Source: Colwellia sp. M166
Lineage (GTDB): Bacteria; Pseudomonadota; Gammaproteobacteria; Enterobacterales; Alteromonadaceae
Reading direction: 5' to 3'
Length of the DNA stretch: 64,000 nucleotides
Assembly (NCBI RefSeq): GCF_024585285.1
Contig: NZ_CP040755.1
Span: 806,001-870,000, forward strand
Shown: piece after piece, positions 27,046 to 35,794 of the stretch
Layout: each line of letters begins with the position of its first letter
Position numbering within the stretch: the first letter of the stretch is position 1
Notes under the pieces: generated by a model
Told to the model about the DNA's origin: nothing
The model's input: only the letters and a program-made list of their open reading frames with translations
Database searches by the model: none
Program-made: the position numbers and the translations under genes

Positions 27046-27612
27046 TTATTTTTTCTTATACTTTTTACCAATTCGCTTAAACTCATAACTTTTAGACTTC
27101 GAGTTGTACCATATAAATGTTGGATGGTTCGGTGCTAATCTTTCCATTAATACTTGATGTTCAGACTCAATTGCTGCTAGATCCATTGCTTCAAGTTGTA
27201 ATTGTTCAAATTTTCTTTTCAAATCTACATGTAAATTAAAAATATTATCTTTAACTCTTTTTCTCATTTTTGGAGACATAAACTTTTTTAATCTTTTAAA
27301 AAGATCAGTTAATCTATTTATTTTAGCTGATAATTTTTTCGTTTCAGCACCTTCTATACAAAACCGAACTATCTGTCTTTTTATCTTAAGCAATAAACAT
27401 TCAAAACGTGATTGTTGATCGTGGGATAACTCACCACGCTCATAAAGCTCTTCGCAAATTTCAGAATAATCCTGTGTCATAACATAAATAAATCTGTCAA
27501 TTATTCGGTTCTGTAAGTTGTATCTCTGCGTTAATTTTTCAAATGCCTGTACTGCTTCTTCATCTGAAACAGTAAAGGCTCTTATTTGTTTTTGTATATT
27601 CATAAGTACCAT
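27046..27612 (-). CDS. Uncharacterised basic helical protein
   Basis: A 188-residue protein with long helices, strongly basic in the middle and at the end (KKLSAKINRLTDLFKRLKK; FKRIGKKYKKK). No motif is recognised. It is transcribed divergently from mobC across a 124-bp AT-rich gap that could hold the transfer origin. Position next to the mobilization genes suggests an element-specific DNA-binding accessory protein, as an inference. A second ATG three codons in (MNIQKQ) may be the real start. Confidence 0.6.
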   Translation of the reverse strand: MVLMNIQKQIRAFTVSDEEAVQAFEKLTQRYNLQNRIIDRFIYVMTQDYSEICEELYERGELSHDQQSRFECLLLKIKRQIVRFCIEGAETKKLSAKINRLTDLFKRLKKFMSPKMRKRVKDNIFNLHVDLKRKFEQLQLEAMDLAAIESEHQVLMERLAPNHPTFIWYNSKSKSYEFKRIGKKYKKK

Positions 27613-27736
27613 CCTTAGTTACTTATCACTCTTGCAAAAAATTAAAAAACTGCAATAGCTAATAGATCTTAAAAAATAAAAAGCGATAAGCTGCTGGATT
27701 ATTTTTTATTAATTTGAATTAATTTTTTATTAGGAT

Positions 27737-28390
27737 ATGTTTTTAGTAAAGGCAAGAGTAAACAATGGCACACGTATCGGCTTCGCCTGTGTGCCATTTC
27801 TTGATGAGGATAGTCCTCATGCTCCTTTAAGAATTACGAAAAGGATTTTCGAAATGAAGAAATACAAATATCAGATAAAAACAGCAAAATACAACAGCAA
27901 GAATAGTGAAATACTGTGTGAATTGAGCTTTAAAGCTCAAGACAAATCAGAATACAAAAAAATAAAAAGTTTTATTGCCACAACTTTTTTGAACCAGATA
28001 AAAAGATCAAAACAGCATTTAGTCCCCGATACAAAAACACAGCGATTGACGATGCGTTTTTCTGAGGATATGCATTTATTCATAACCTCTTTAAAACATG
28101 CTTCTGGACTTAATTATAATGATTTATTCGAAATATTAATGCGTAAAGCAAAGATCATTATTACAGAACCAGACCCTGTAATGGCAGTTCTGGAACAGCA
28201 AAGGCTAAGTGAAATAAACAAACTCAGAGCAGAATTAGCAGCAACATTTAAAAATATGAATCAAATAGCCAAACACATAAATACAGTAGCAATTGACGAT
28301 TATAAAGATTTTGACCCGAATGAGATTAATGCCACATTACTAAGTATTGATTGTGCCTTATGTGATATTAGAGGTGTTTATGATCGCTAA
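27737..28390 (+). CDS. MobC-like mobilization accessory protein
   Basis: A 217-residue protein. The C-terminal half carries the MobC-type helix EINKLRAELAATFKNMNQIA, continuing KHIN (about 162-185), which matches the NNLNQIA.N pattern of relaxosome accessory proteins. A ribbon-helix-helix-like segment TQRLTMRFSEDMHLFITSLK precedes it. It overlaps the relaxase start by 11 bp, the normal arrangement in mobilization operons. It should bind the transfer origin and help the relaxase nick. Confidence 0.78.
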   Translation: MFLVKARVNNGTRIGFACVPFLDEDSPHAPLRITKRIFEMKKYKYQIKTAKYNSKNSEILCELSFKAQDKSEYKKIKSFIATTFLNQIKRSKQHLVPDTKTQRLTMRFSEDMHLFITSLKHASGLNYNDLFEILMRKAKIIITEPDPVMAVLEQQRLSEINKLRAELAATFKNMNQIAKHINTVAIDDYKDFDPNEINATLLSIDCALCDIRGVYDR

Positions 28391-29597
28391 ATTTTGCTCA
28401 GCAAAGGCTAAACCTACAGTCATGGCAAACTACCTGTTAAATGACCGTTTAGATGATCATACCGCTCAATGTATTTATGGTGATAAAAATGTTTGGCTCA
28501 ATAAAATGCGTGGATTTAAAGCTAATCACCCGTATTTATCATTTGTTTATGCTTTTTCTGGTATTGATTCTGAAAAACTGACACCTGAAATAGAACAAAA
28601 TGTTATTCAGCAGTTTTTAGATGTTTATTGTCCAGAAATTCCAAAGCCATTTCTCAATATTTTAGCGGTGAAACATGAGGATAAGGGGAATAATGAAATT
28701 CATATTTTATTATCAAATATGCGGTATGACAGTAACAAAATGGTTAGATTCAGTCCATCTCATAAAGGGGAATATTTAAAAAAGTTACAGCTATTACAAA
28801 AGAAAATTAATAACCAGCATGGTTTTGAAAACCCAAATGATATCAAACAAACCAATACCATCATTGATACATTTAAAATGCTAAAAACCAGTAAAGAAAG
28901 ATTAAGTTGCCTTACAACTTTGATAGAAGAAAAGGTTGCTGATAATCAAATTGGTTCAAGGGATGAAATTATAAAACATCTCAACCAGCTTGGCTTTAAT
29001 GTTAATCGCATTGGTAAGAACTACATTTCGATTAAAAACGATGAGATGCGCGTATCAGTAAGATTAAAAGGGGTTTTCTATGGAGAGGACTCAATAAATG
29101 AAATGATCCGTTACAGGCACAATTTGAAGTCTTCTAAGACTGGTTCAGGTTTTTCACTTGATGATGAAAAGGAACTGACGAGAATAGTAGATAAGCATGC
29201 CCAAAAACTGAAACAGTCATTTTTAAAATATCAGAACAGTACTAAAGCATTAAATAAACAAAATGATATTCAACGTCAAAAAAATACTAAAGCACAAAAT
29301 ATAAAAATAAAATCAAGGAAGAAAAACAATGGAAAATTTAGTAACGCAATTAACAAAATATCAAGAGCAATTAAAAATATTGCACGATTTGCAAAAGATC
29401 ATTTCAAGCAATCAGATGCTAATAAACAAACGAAACTCACAGATAGACGAATTACTAAAGCAAAATCAGAAACTTCAAAACTGCTTGCAAGATTCTTTAA
29501 TTCACAACCAGCACCTTATACAACAACTACAGGAGTCATCATAGAAACGAATAAAATAAACAAAAATGAGTCACATACCAAAATAAATAAAAATTAA
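28380..29597 (+). CDS. Relaxase (MobA/VirD2-like mobilization protein)
   Basis: Start chosen at 28380 (MIAKFCSAKAKPT), which overlaps mobC by 11 bp; an upstream ATG at 28347 lies well inside mobC. The metal motif is KHEDKGNNEIHILLS (about residues 97-111), with the H.D....H.H-like arrangement of MobA/VirD2 relaxases in a variant form. A Tyr near the N-terminus (Y18 or Y33) is a candidate nucleophile. The last 130 residues are basic and low in complexity, and they overlap a nested small gene in another frame (29329-29544). Confidence 0.78.
   Translation: MIAKFCSAKAKPTVMANYLLNDRLDDHTAQCIYGDKNVWLNKMRGFKANHPYLSFVYAFSGIDSEKLTPEIEQNVIQQFLDVYCPEIPKPFLNILAVKHEDKGNNEIHILLSNMRYDSNKMVRFSPSHKGEYLKKLQLLQKKINNQHGFENPNDIKQTNTIIDTFKMLKTSKERLSCLTTLIEEKVADNQIGSRDEIIKHLNQLGFNVNRIGKNYISIKNDEMRVSVRLKGVFYGEDSINEMIRYRHNLKSSKTGSGFSLDDEKELTRIVDKHAQKLKQSFLKYQNSTKALNKQNDIQRQKNTKAQNIKIKSRKKNNGKFSNAINKISRAIKNIARFAKDHFKQSDANKQTKLTDRRITKAKSETSKLLARFFNSQPAPYTTTTGVIIETNKINKNESHTKINKN
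29329..29544 (+). CDS. Coiled-coil protein nested in the relaxase gene
   Basis: A 71-residue ORF in a different frame inside the relaxase 3' end. It starts MENLVTQLTKYQEQLKILHD after an AAGGAAG ribosome site and is a Gln/Leu-rich coiled coil (QNQKLQNCLQDSLIHNQHL). A related start (MDTLIKQLS, then NLQQII) appears in the degenerate cassette at 30878, also behind a relaxase 3' end and a good ribosome site. That recurrence argues for real translation. ColE1-type plasmids likewise carry mobB/mobD inside mobA. Its role is probably relaxase accessory (inference). Confidence 0.6.
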   Translation: MENLVTQLTKYQEQLKILHDLQKIISSNQMLINKRNSQIDELLKQNQKLQNCLQDSLIHNQHLIQQLQESS

Positions 29598-29687
29598 TTC
29601 AGTTTTACTATTGAAAAATAATTTTCTTATGTAATTGTGTAGGTATAGGTTAAAAGTATATAACCTACTATTATATAAGGTAAAATA

Positions 29688-30644
29688 ATGAAACCCACAA
29701 ACTACGCATCTCAATTAAGAGGACACAATAAGAAATATCAACAAGACACTATTTCAATACTTAAGACGGATTTTAAGTTAATAGTCAATAAAGAGAGTAA
29801 TCCCATACCGTCACTTTATAAGCTATTTTTTAGGTCAATCGCACTTATTCATATTGAGCTTGAAGAGGAAGCAATTGAAATAAAAACTGATAATGATGAA
29901 CAGTACAATAAATATGTTTATCACCTTTCTTCTGACGATCATCAAAAAAATTTCAATATTGTGAAACTAATAAAACTCCAGAAAATGATCCATGATTTTG
30001 CAGTTTCTTATACTGAAGATTTAGATCAGGGAGATGAAAAAACACGCTTGAAAAAACCAGAATTTAGATCGTTAAAACCAATTCAGATCCTTGAATCATT
30101 CCAGCCTGACACACAAATATATATAAATAAAGGTAGAGCGAAAAGCGTAAGAAAGCTTGGCCTTACTTCATACACAGAAATGATAAAATACTCTAAAGAC
30201 ATTGAAATTCAAGGTAAAGATCGAATTCATAACTGTGATACTCATTTCGATAAAATTCAATTAATTTCAGATTTTGTTAAATCTCACCGTAATTTTATAA
30301 AAACAATGCACGAACTTAATGCTATTGATCCACAAAACAGTCTATTAAAACACTTCAGAATAATCCTAGAGTCTCACTCATACCGTGTACGCTACATTGA
30401 TTCAACTAATAATGAGAGCACCTCAAATATCTGCAATGGCGTTATTTTATTAGATAGTCCAGTAACAGCGATAGAACCAAACAAACCAGCAAGAAAAAGA
30501 AGGAATGATACGAAAGTCAATTTACCCGTTTATTTAACCAAGGTCTTTGTATCTGGGACTTGTTCTGACGAGAATATTCATTTTTGTTTAAGTGATGTTG
30601 AAGATTTATCAATAAGGGATAAATTAGAAAATATTATTTATTAA
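29688..30644 (+). CDS. Uncharacterised protein of the mobilizable element
   Basis: A 318-residue soluble protein; ATAAGGTAAAATA gives a weak ribosome site before the ATG. The body is charged, with a basic stretch NKPARKRRNDTKVNLP (about 264-279) that could contact nucleic acid. No motif is recognised. It sits between two relaxase 3' ends (one complete, one degenerate), so it may belong to the duplicated mobilization cassette. I do not know its function. Confidence 0.65.
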   Translation: MKPTNYASQLRGHNKKYQQDTISILKTDFKLIVNKESNPIPSLYKLFFRSIALIHIELEEEAIEIKTDNDEQYNKYVYHLSSDDHQKNFNIVKLIKLQKMIHDFAVSYTEDLDQGDEKTRLKKPEFRSLKPIQILESFQPDTQIYINKGRAKSVRKLGLTSYTEMIKYSKDIEIQGKDRIHNCDTHFDKIQLISDFVKSHRNFIKTMHELNAIDPQNSLLKHFRIILESHSYRVRYIDSTNNESTSNICNGVILLDSPVTAIEPNKPARKRRNDTKVNLPVYLTKVFVSGTCSDENIHFCLSDVEDLSIRDKLENIIY

Positions 30645-30704
30645 GAAATAACAAACGGAGTTAATTTAGTCGGTTAACCTGACACAAAAAAATAATGCGT
30701 CTAG

Positions 30705-30860
30705 CTATTCGCCAGTGATGAATCTGAACTTACCAGAATAACCAACAAGCACTCAGAAAAACTACAACAGGGTTATGTAAAGCATAAAGCTTGTTTAAAA
30801 GCATTAATTAATAATAAACAGACTCAGTTTCTTAGTGATGATAAGCCGATTAAAAAATAA
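30705..30860 (+). pseudogene. Degenerate second relaxase, C-terminal fragment
   Basis: The frame starting at 30705 reads LFASDESELTRITNKHSEKL and on to IKK before TAA (30858). It aligns with DDEKELTRIVDKHAQKLKQS and the following residues of the intact relaxase (about 260-290). The rest of the gene is absent. A small coiled-coil ORF follows 17 bp later, as with the intact copy, so a whole mobilization 3' end was once duplicated. Confidence 0.75.
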
Positions 30861-30877
30861 TAAAGGGAGAAAATCGT

Positions 30878-31066
30878 ATGGACACATTAATAAAACAATT
30901 GAGCAACTTACAAAACCTGCAACAGATCATTTTCAAAAATCAACAATTAATCGTGTTGCGAGATCAGTAGCTAGAAGAATTGCTTGAACGATATTTTAAG
31001 TCAAATAAATTAGATATAAATCCCAAAAGTACAATAAACATACGCAATATTCCAAAATATAATTAA
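30878..31066 (+). pseudogene. Second copy of the nested coiled-coil gene, with amber stop
   Basis: MDTLIKQLSNLQNLQQIIFK continues to RDQ, then an in-frame TAG (30968), then LEELLERYFKSNKLDINPK and on to TAA (31064). With a 7-residue gap it aligns with the 71-residue protein at 29329. GGGAGA is a good ribosome site. The TAG probably marks decay; read-through is possible. Confidence 0.6.
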
Positions 31067-31586
31067 TTTTCAGTACATTCAATTGGTCACTTTATAAACA
31101 ACCCAATAGTAATTAGATAATGCAAACATTAATTTCAAAATAAAACATACAAAAGTGTAACAAAATATTTCAAACTTGCATAAATAATAAAAAAAACATC
31201 AAAAACAAACTAATAAAACGTTCAATAATCAACATAAGGCGTTGTTAAAAAACATAAAAATAAATACCATTTTTTTTATTTAATTGTCAATCAATTTCTA
31301 CCACTGAAATAAATAAAATGTCAATAAAAAAGTTGTAAAAGCCCCGTATTTAAAGATAAAAACCAACAAAATCAGTCGACTGTGATTTCATTTTTAAAAA
31401 AAACTCTGTTAAGATCTATATCGAATTAACTAAGGCTTCACTTTAAATAATTTCAGTAAAGTCTTTTTATAAACGTTTATAAAACAGGAAATATGAACAT
31501 GACGATGTTCTATCAACTTAAAAACTAAGAGGTCAAATTTTTTGGCTTCTTGAATAAAATTTAATTTTTACATAGGAAATCAAAAA
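31067..31586. other. AT-rich non-coding region with a 20-bp palindrome
   Basis: About 520 bp with no ORF. It carries a perfect 20-bp palindrome at 31465-31484 (TTTTATAAACGTTTATAAAA) about 100 bp before the ATG of the 167-residue gene, a likely operator or origin feature. No further repeats are clear. Confidence 0.5.
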
Positions 31587-32090
31587 ATGAATACAAAGAA
31601 AAAAGATTTTAGACATCACACGAGTAAAATTTCGGTAATAACACCTGAGGCGAAAACATTTATAGATTACGAAAGAATGTTGAAGCAAGTTACAAAAGCT
31701 ACTTCAGAAAAAGCAATGGAAAAAATTAGCGTTAAACATCGTAAATACATAGGCACTAAGGTAATTACATCTGACAGGGTTGTTAATTTAATGATGCATG
31801 GTTGCGAGTTAATTACAGAAACTTTTCAGAATATGCCAATTGAGCTAATAGAAAATAATAAAGAAATAGAAAACATAATAACCATGCTACATGTTCTATT
31901 TGATGAACTCGACTTAGCGGAAGTTGATAAGAAAGCCATTGGGTGCTTTTCATATCTAGTCAGAGGTTACACTCAGGTATGTACAGAGTTAGGTATGTCC
32001 GTAAACAACGAACATGGTGATGTTACAGGATTGCTAACTATCTATTTGCTCATAGCATATGAGTACATTAACTTAAACCAAGCAGCTTAA
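31587..32090 (+). CDS. Uncharacterised 167-residue protein
   Basis: Helical, soluble protein starting MNTKKKDFRHHTSKISV, with a Cys/aromatic-rich C-terminal part (AIGCFSYLVRGYTQVCTELG). The ribosome site ATAGGAAAT is good. No family is recognised. The long upstream region with a perfect palindrome suggests its own regulation. It belongs to the integrative element by position. Confidence 0.6.
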   Translation: MNTKKKDFRHHTSKISVITPEAKTFIDYERMLKQVTKATSEKAMEKISVKHRKYIGTKVITSDRVVNLMMHGCELITETFQNMPIELIENNKEIENIITMLHVLFDELDLAEVDKKAIGCFSYLVRGYTQVCTELGMSVNNEHGDVTGLLTIYLLIAYEYINLNQAA

Positions 32091-32124
32091 GCTCATTATT
32101 TAATAAATTAACGAGGTAATTATA

Positions 32125-32406
32125 ATGATTTCACTTGAAGAAATTAAAAATCAGCTCGAAAAAAATGGACGATGTTCGTCTAATCACTTACTAGCATAGG
32201 TAGCAGCCTCAGGTTGTAATGAGAATTATGGTGTCAACCTTTATCAAGCATCATATAAGTTGGACAAATATGATAAAAAACTAATGTGGGGCTTAACGAA
32301 TATCACTTTACAGCCTGATTTCAGTAATAAGGCACAGTACGAAATGATGGTATGGCTTGAAAGTGAGGGATGGCTAAAGAGTGCTACAAAATACGAAAAA
32401 TCATAA
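32125..32406 (+). pseudogene. Small gene with in-frame amber codon
   Basis: Starts MISLEEIKNQLEKNGRC behind ACGAGGT; codon 25 is TAG (32197), after which the same frame continues VAASGCNENYGVNLYQASYK to the TAA at 32404 (93 codons in total). The continuous, protein-like second half shows the gene was once whole. Either a recent nonsense mutation or suppressed. No family recognised. Confidence 0.55.
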
Positions 32407-32527
32407 ATAACACAACTTAAAAAATACTGGAGAACCGAAAATGTAGATAAATTAGAAGATAAACAAACAAAACTTTTTTACATAAAACAGGAGTTTGCAA
32501 ATGCAAGCTTTTAAACAAAATCAAGCA

Positions 32528-32579
32528 GAATATAGGAGGGCAAAAAACTAATAATTTTGTTCTACGCCCTCCTATATTC
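32528..32579. promoter_or_regulatory. 14-bp perfect inverted repeat upstream of xis/int
   Basis: Arms GAATATAGGAGGGC (32528-32541) and its complement (32566-32579) with a 24-base loop. It lies about 40 bp before the first small gene of the xis-int group. It could be a terminator of the preceding transcript, an Xis/Int binding region or an operator. Confidence 0.45.
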
Positions 32580-32615
32580 AAATTTTATAAAATTTCAATA
32601 TTAGAGGTCTAAAAA

Positions 32616-32798
32616 ATGAAAAACTTTAAACATCCACCCCCACTATCTAGCTATTCAATAGCTAACCCTACGTGTAGAAAAAACCACAAACCTGGACAAA
32701 ATCAGTTAGTTACAATTAAAAGGTGTATACTTAATTTAATTAAGTTATTAGGTAATGCAAATCCATTTACTTTTTTAAGTAAGAGGTATCATCAATGA
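32616..32798 (+). CDS. 60-residue basic protein before the excisionase gene
   Basis: Begins MKNFKHPPPLSSYSIANPTC behind AGAGGT (7 bp before the ATG). Basic, with two Cys (residues 20 and 38) and a C-terminal hydrophobic patch. Its TGA overlaps the excisionase ATG (ATGA), which argues for translation and coupling. It may be a leader or a small DNA-binding protein. No family recognised. Confidence 0.45.
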   Translation: MKNFKHPPPLSSYSIANPTCRKNHKPGQNQLVTIKRCILNLIKLLGNANPFTFLSKRYHQ

Positions 32799-33064
32799 AA
32801 CAAATTACATTACTTGAATGGGCTGAAAAAAATTATAGTAAAAAATTCGGTATAGGCACTTTGAATAAATGGGCGAGAAATAATTTGATAACTCCTGCTC
32901 CAGTAAAAATAGGAGGAAGTTGGCTAGTTCATCCTAATGCTACTTATGTTCAGAAAACTATTGAATGTAAAAGAACAGAACATGCTTTAAAAGAGTTAAA
33001 ACAGTCAATACCAGTAAACTTTAAGCTAAATAATAGAACTCAAAGGATTATAAATAATGGCTAA
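32795..33064 (+). CDS. Excisionase-like protein
   Basis: An 89-residue winged-helix protein. MKQITLLEWAEKNY, GTLNKWARNNLITPAPVKIG and a following Trp-Leu-Val (SWLVHPNA) match lambda-type Xis proteins (HTH MerR-like with a beta wing). It overlaps the integrase start by 8 bp. Together with the integrase it forms the excision/integration module of the element. Confidence 0.8.
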   Translation: MKQITLLEWAEKNYSKKFGIGTLNKWARNNLITPAPVKIGGSWLVHPNATYVQKTIECKRTEHALKELKQSIPVNFKLNNRTQRIINNG

Positions 33065-34322
33065 ACCACGTAACAATTTAAACGCGCACAATATAAAAAA
33101 CCTATATATTAAAAAAGACAAACGTAGCAAGACAGGCTTTTCTTGCCAGTATAAAGATCCTCGCTTTAATGATCCTAGGTTCCCTGACGCAGTAAAGCAA
33201 TTTCACAGTCTTGGGTCTGATATTGTTGCAGCTAAAGAAGAGGCTATTGAGCTAAATGCAGTTTTATATGGAAAGATCGCCAATGCAAAAGTAAATAGAG
33301 TTTTAACTCCTCCATCAAATACCTGCACAGGTATTCAATTAAAAGTGTGGCTTGAACAATATCTATCTTATTGTAGAAAAAAGTTAAAAAATGGAGAAAT
33401 CAAGCCGAATACTTTCAAAATTAAGAAAAATATTACTATGGCTATTCATAAGGCTCATGGTGATTTATTTTTCGCAGACATTAATGTCCGTAAAATTGCT
33501 GAATTACTTAATAGTTATATAAAATTAGATCAAAATCGAATGGCTCAATCTGTTCGATCTATATATATTGATATTTATAAAATAGCTATTGGCAACGGTA
33601 TTGATAACATAACCGTTAATATTGCATCTATGACAATAAACCCTGATGCAAAAGTCAAACGTGAACGCTTAAGCTTTCCTCATTTTGAAAAAATTATTGA
33701 GGCTTATAAATATGAACCTCATAGACTATCGGCTTTACTCGCTGTTATAACAGGGCAACGAAGAACTGATTTATGTTTAATGAGAAAACGTAAAGGTAAA
33801 GATTGGGATGAACGTTATAAGGCATACAGGCTAAATCCAAACCACTTTGTTAATAATGATTACACAAGCTTTGCTGATTTAGTAAAATATGCACCTTATT
33901 CATTCGTTGAAGATGATCAGCTTTGTGTATTTCAACTGAAAACAGGAAACCTATTAAGAATACCCTTAAGTTTAAGTCTGGAAAAACTCAACTTATCTGT
34001 CGGTGATGTGATTAATAAAGCTAACTTATTTAAATTCTCACCTTTCGTACTTCACCATACTACGGCTAGAGCAGTAAATAAATTGGGTGATCCGTTACAT
34101 GCAGATACAGTTTCAAGAACTTTCGCCAAAGCTATTATAGCAACTGGTATTGAATATATTTTGAAGCCTCCTTCATTCCATGAATTAAGATCATTATCTG
34201 AACGGGAGTATAAAGATCAAGGAGTAAATACAAAAAAACTATTAGGGCATAAACATGAGAAAATGACTGATGAATATGATGACCTTCGTGGTTGTGATTG
34301 GGAAAAAGTAGATAGTATTTAA
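33057..34322 (+). CDS. Tyrosine integrase
   Basis: A 421-residue phage-type tyrosine recombinase. The N-terminal arm-binding and core-binding domains (about 1-200) lead to the catalytic domain, with Arg in ITGQRRTDL (about 231-239), HELRSL (about 382-387), LLGHKHEKMTDEYDD (about 399-413) containing the last His and the nucleophile Tyr. All expected residues are present, so it may be active. It reads toward the end of the element. The attachment site is not obvious; no tRNA lies here. Confidence 0.9.
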   Translation: MAKPRNNLNAHNIKNLYIKKDKRSKTGFSCQYKDPRFNDPRFPDAVKQFHSLGSDIVAAKEEAIELNAVLYGKIANAKVNRVLTPPSNTCTGIQLKVWLEQYLSYCRKKLKNGEIKPNTFKIKKNITMAIHKAHGDLFFADINVRKIAELLNSYIKLDQNRMAQSVRSIYIDIYKIAIGNGIDNITVNIASMTINPDAKVKRERLSFPHFEKIIEAYKYEPHRLSALLAVITGQRRTDLCLMRKRKGKDWDERYKAYRLNPNHFVNNDYTSFADLVKYAPYSFVEDDQLCVFQLKTGNLLRIPLSLSLEKLNLSVGDVINKANLFKFSPFVLHHTTARAVNKLGDPLHADTVSRTFAKAIIATGIEYILKPPSFHELRSLSEREYKDQGVNTKKLLGHKHEKMTDEYDDLRGCDWEKVDSI

Positions 34323-34462
34323 TAAGGTAGTAACAAATTAGACTATATTTCTAGTAGCTAAATATAAGAGCTTAACTAAAACTGACAGGCAATAATAAGC
34401 TCATAGCTGTCCATGAATTGATGCTAACTTTTAACCTAAAGCGGAAATTCAGTTTAAAGGTA

Positions 34463-35155
34463 TTAGCTTACTGACCAATGCCAAGTTGACCTGTAGATGG
34501 TTCTATTCATTGGATTCCAAGTCACTTGCTCCCACATAGGTTTTCCATTAGTAAACTTACAGTCATCACTTAGCTTTTGATAAACTTCTTGTGTTATCCT
34601 TGTAGGGTAATCATTCGAAAGACTGCCAAGTTTTGCTGCATGATTTGCTGCACGCCCAACCCAAACTAAATCATTTGACCCTCGTATACCTGTTCTTGCT
34701 ACAAATAAGTCAGAACTATCTATGCCAATGGTATGCTGTACTTCATAATTAGAACTTTGATAGTTCTTTTTCAAGATGGGATTTATAATATTCAATCTTG
34801 CATCATTAATTTGAAGAGCCGCTTTTGCTGCCCTAGAGTTCATTCTATCACCAATAAAAACAGCCATAATTCTATCGCCATCGTAAGAAGTTATTTCCCC
34901 TGATTGTGATCTAATTATTTTGGCTGAACAGTGTAAGTAAGTCTTATAAACTTCTGCTGCGAAAAAGTCATTTTTAGTATCAACCAACTTTGTAGATTCG
35001 GATAAATCTGCATATAAAACGACTGCGTGAAGTTTAACGGCATCATTCGATAATCGCAGAGCTTCAGCTGAAGGAACGTTTTGGCCTTTACGTTCTGACC
35101 ATTGTTCACTAAAAATTTTATTAACTTGGGCTTCCAAGTCGTTTCTGAGAGTCAT
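34463..35155 (-). CDS. Pycsar-type pyrimidine cyclase (PycC-like)
   Basis: A 230-residue class III nucleotide cyclase. First metal-binding Asp in VVLYADLSESTKL (about residue 50) and second in SYDGDRIMAVF (about 94). The following GRAANHAAKLG (about 177-187) supplies further active-site residues. Pycsar cyclases make cCMP or cUMP in response to phage; base specificity cannot be read here with certainty. It lies 6 bp downstream of a two- to three-helix membrane protein of PycTM type, which should be the effector. The pair directly abuts the integrase of a mobile element, which fits a defence cargo. Confidence 0.82.
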   Translation of the reverse strand: MTLRNDLEAQVNKIFSEQWSERKGQNVPSAEALRLSNDAVKLHAVVLYADLSESTKLVDTKNDFFAAEVYKTYLHCSAKIIRSQSGEITSYDGDRIMAVFIGDRMNSRAAKAALQINDARLNIINPILKKNYQSSNYEVQHTIGIDSSDLFVARTGIRGSNDLVWVGRAANHAAKLGSLSNDYPTRITQEVYQKLSDDCKFTNGKPMWEQVTWNPMNRTIYRSTWHWSVS

Positions 35156-35161
35156 AATTAT

Positions 35162-35632
35162 CTATGTATAAATTAAATAAATTGAAAGCAGCCATATAGG
35201 AAAGCTCAATAATAAGTAAACCGATGACTTCTTAATATACCCATACTTACTTTTTGCTATTTCAGCATTTCTGTATGCTTGATTAATTAAATCATCTAAA
35301 TATTCATCATCACTTAATTGTTTTATTTTTTCATGAAAATCTTCATTACTTTGTTTTGCTATTCCACCAAAATATAAATTGGAAGTATTTGGGCCGAGCA
35401 ATGAAGGGAACATTGTAAATGCCATATTGCCAATACTATAAATTAATAGTGAAGCACAAATAACTACAAATATGCCTGAAACTAGTGACCATGAGGTGGC
35501 AGCTTTCGCTAAAGCTGAAAGCACTCCTAGCATAGATATATTTATTGCAAATAGAGCTGGAACCTTTGCATCAGCGGTTTTGACCCAATCTAATTGAAGT
35601 TGTAAAATTTTTTCAGCACGCTCTATTTTCAT
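35162..35632 (-). CDS. Pycsar-type membrane effector (PycTM-like)
   Basis: Start taken at MKIERAEKIL (35632); an upstream ATG at 35659 adds nine residues. The 156-residue protein has the helix QLQLDWVKTADAKVPALFAI, two membrane segments (about 27-45 and 50-72) and a cytoplasmic stretch FGGIAKQSNEDFHEKIKQLS, then a last hydrophobic helix. This order, ADxK helix followed by membrane helices and a helix with LYFGGIA, matches PycTM effectors, which damage the membrane on sensing the cyclic pyrimidine. It precedes the cyclase by 6 bp. The effector role is inferred from the pairing. Confidence 0.72.
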   Translation of the reverse strand: MKIERAEKILQLQLDWVKTADAKVPALFAINISMLGVLSALAKAATSWSLVSGIFVVICASLLIYSIGNMAFTMFPSLLGPNTSNLYFGGIAKQSNEDFHEKIKQLSDDEYLDDLINQAYRNAEIAKSKYGYIKKSSVYLLLSFPIWLLSIYLIYT

Positions 35633-35794
35633 TCTAGAAATCAATATAATCGAAAACATGTACTTTATAAGACTAAATATATTATAGCTATATAAGAATA
35701 TGGAAATTGATGAATGGTGGATTAGTTGTCTATTAGGGTAAGGTTAGGTCTAGCTATTCTGTACACTGCCCCCCTGTTGTTGACCGCTTCTATT

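Noticed and set aside
34322..34462. A clear attachment site after the integrase
   Set aside because: I looked for a tRNA gene or a repeat matching the far side of the element and found none; the 17-bp match to the tRNA-Val trailer is expected by chance in AT-rich DNA.
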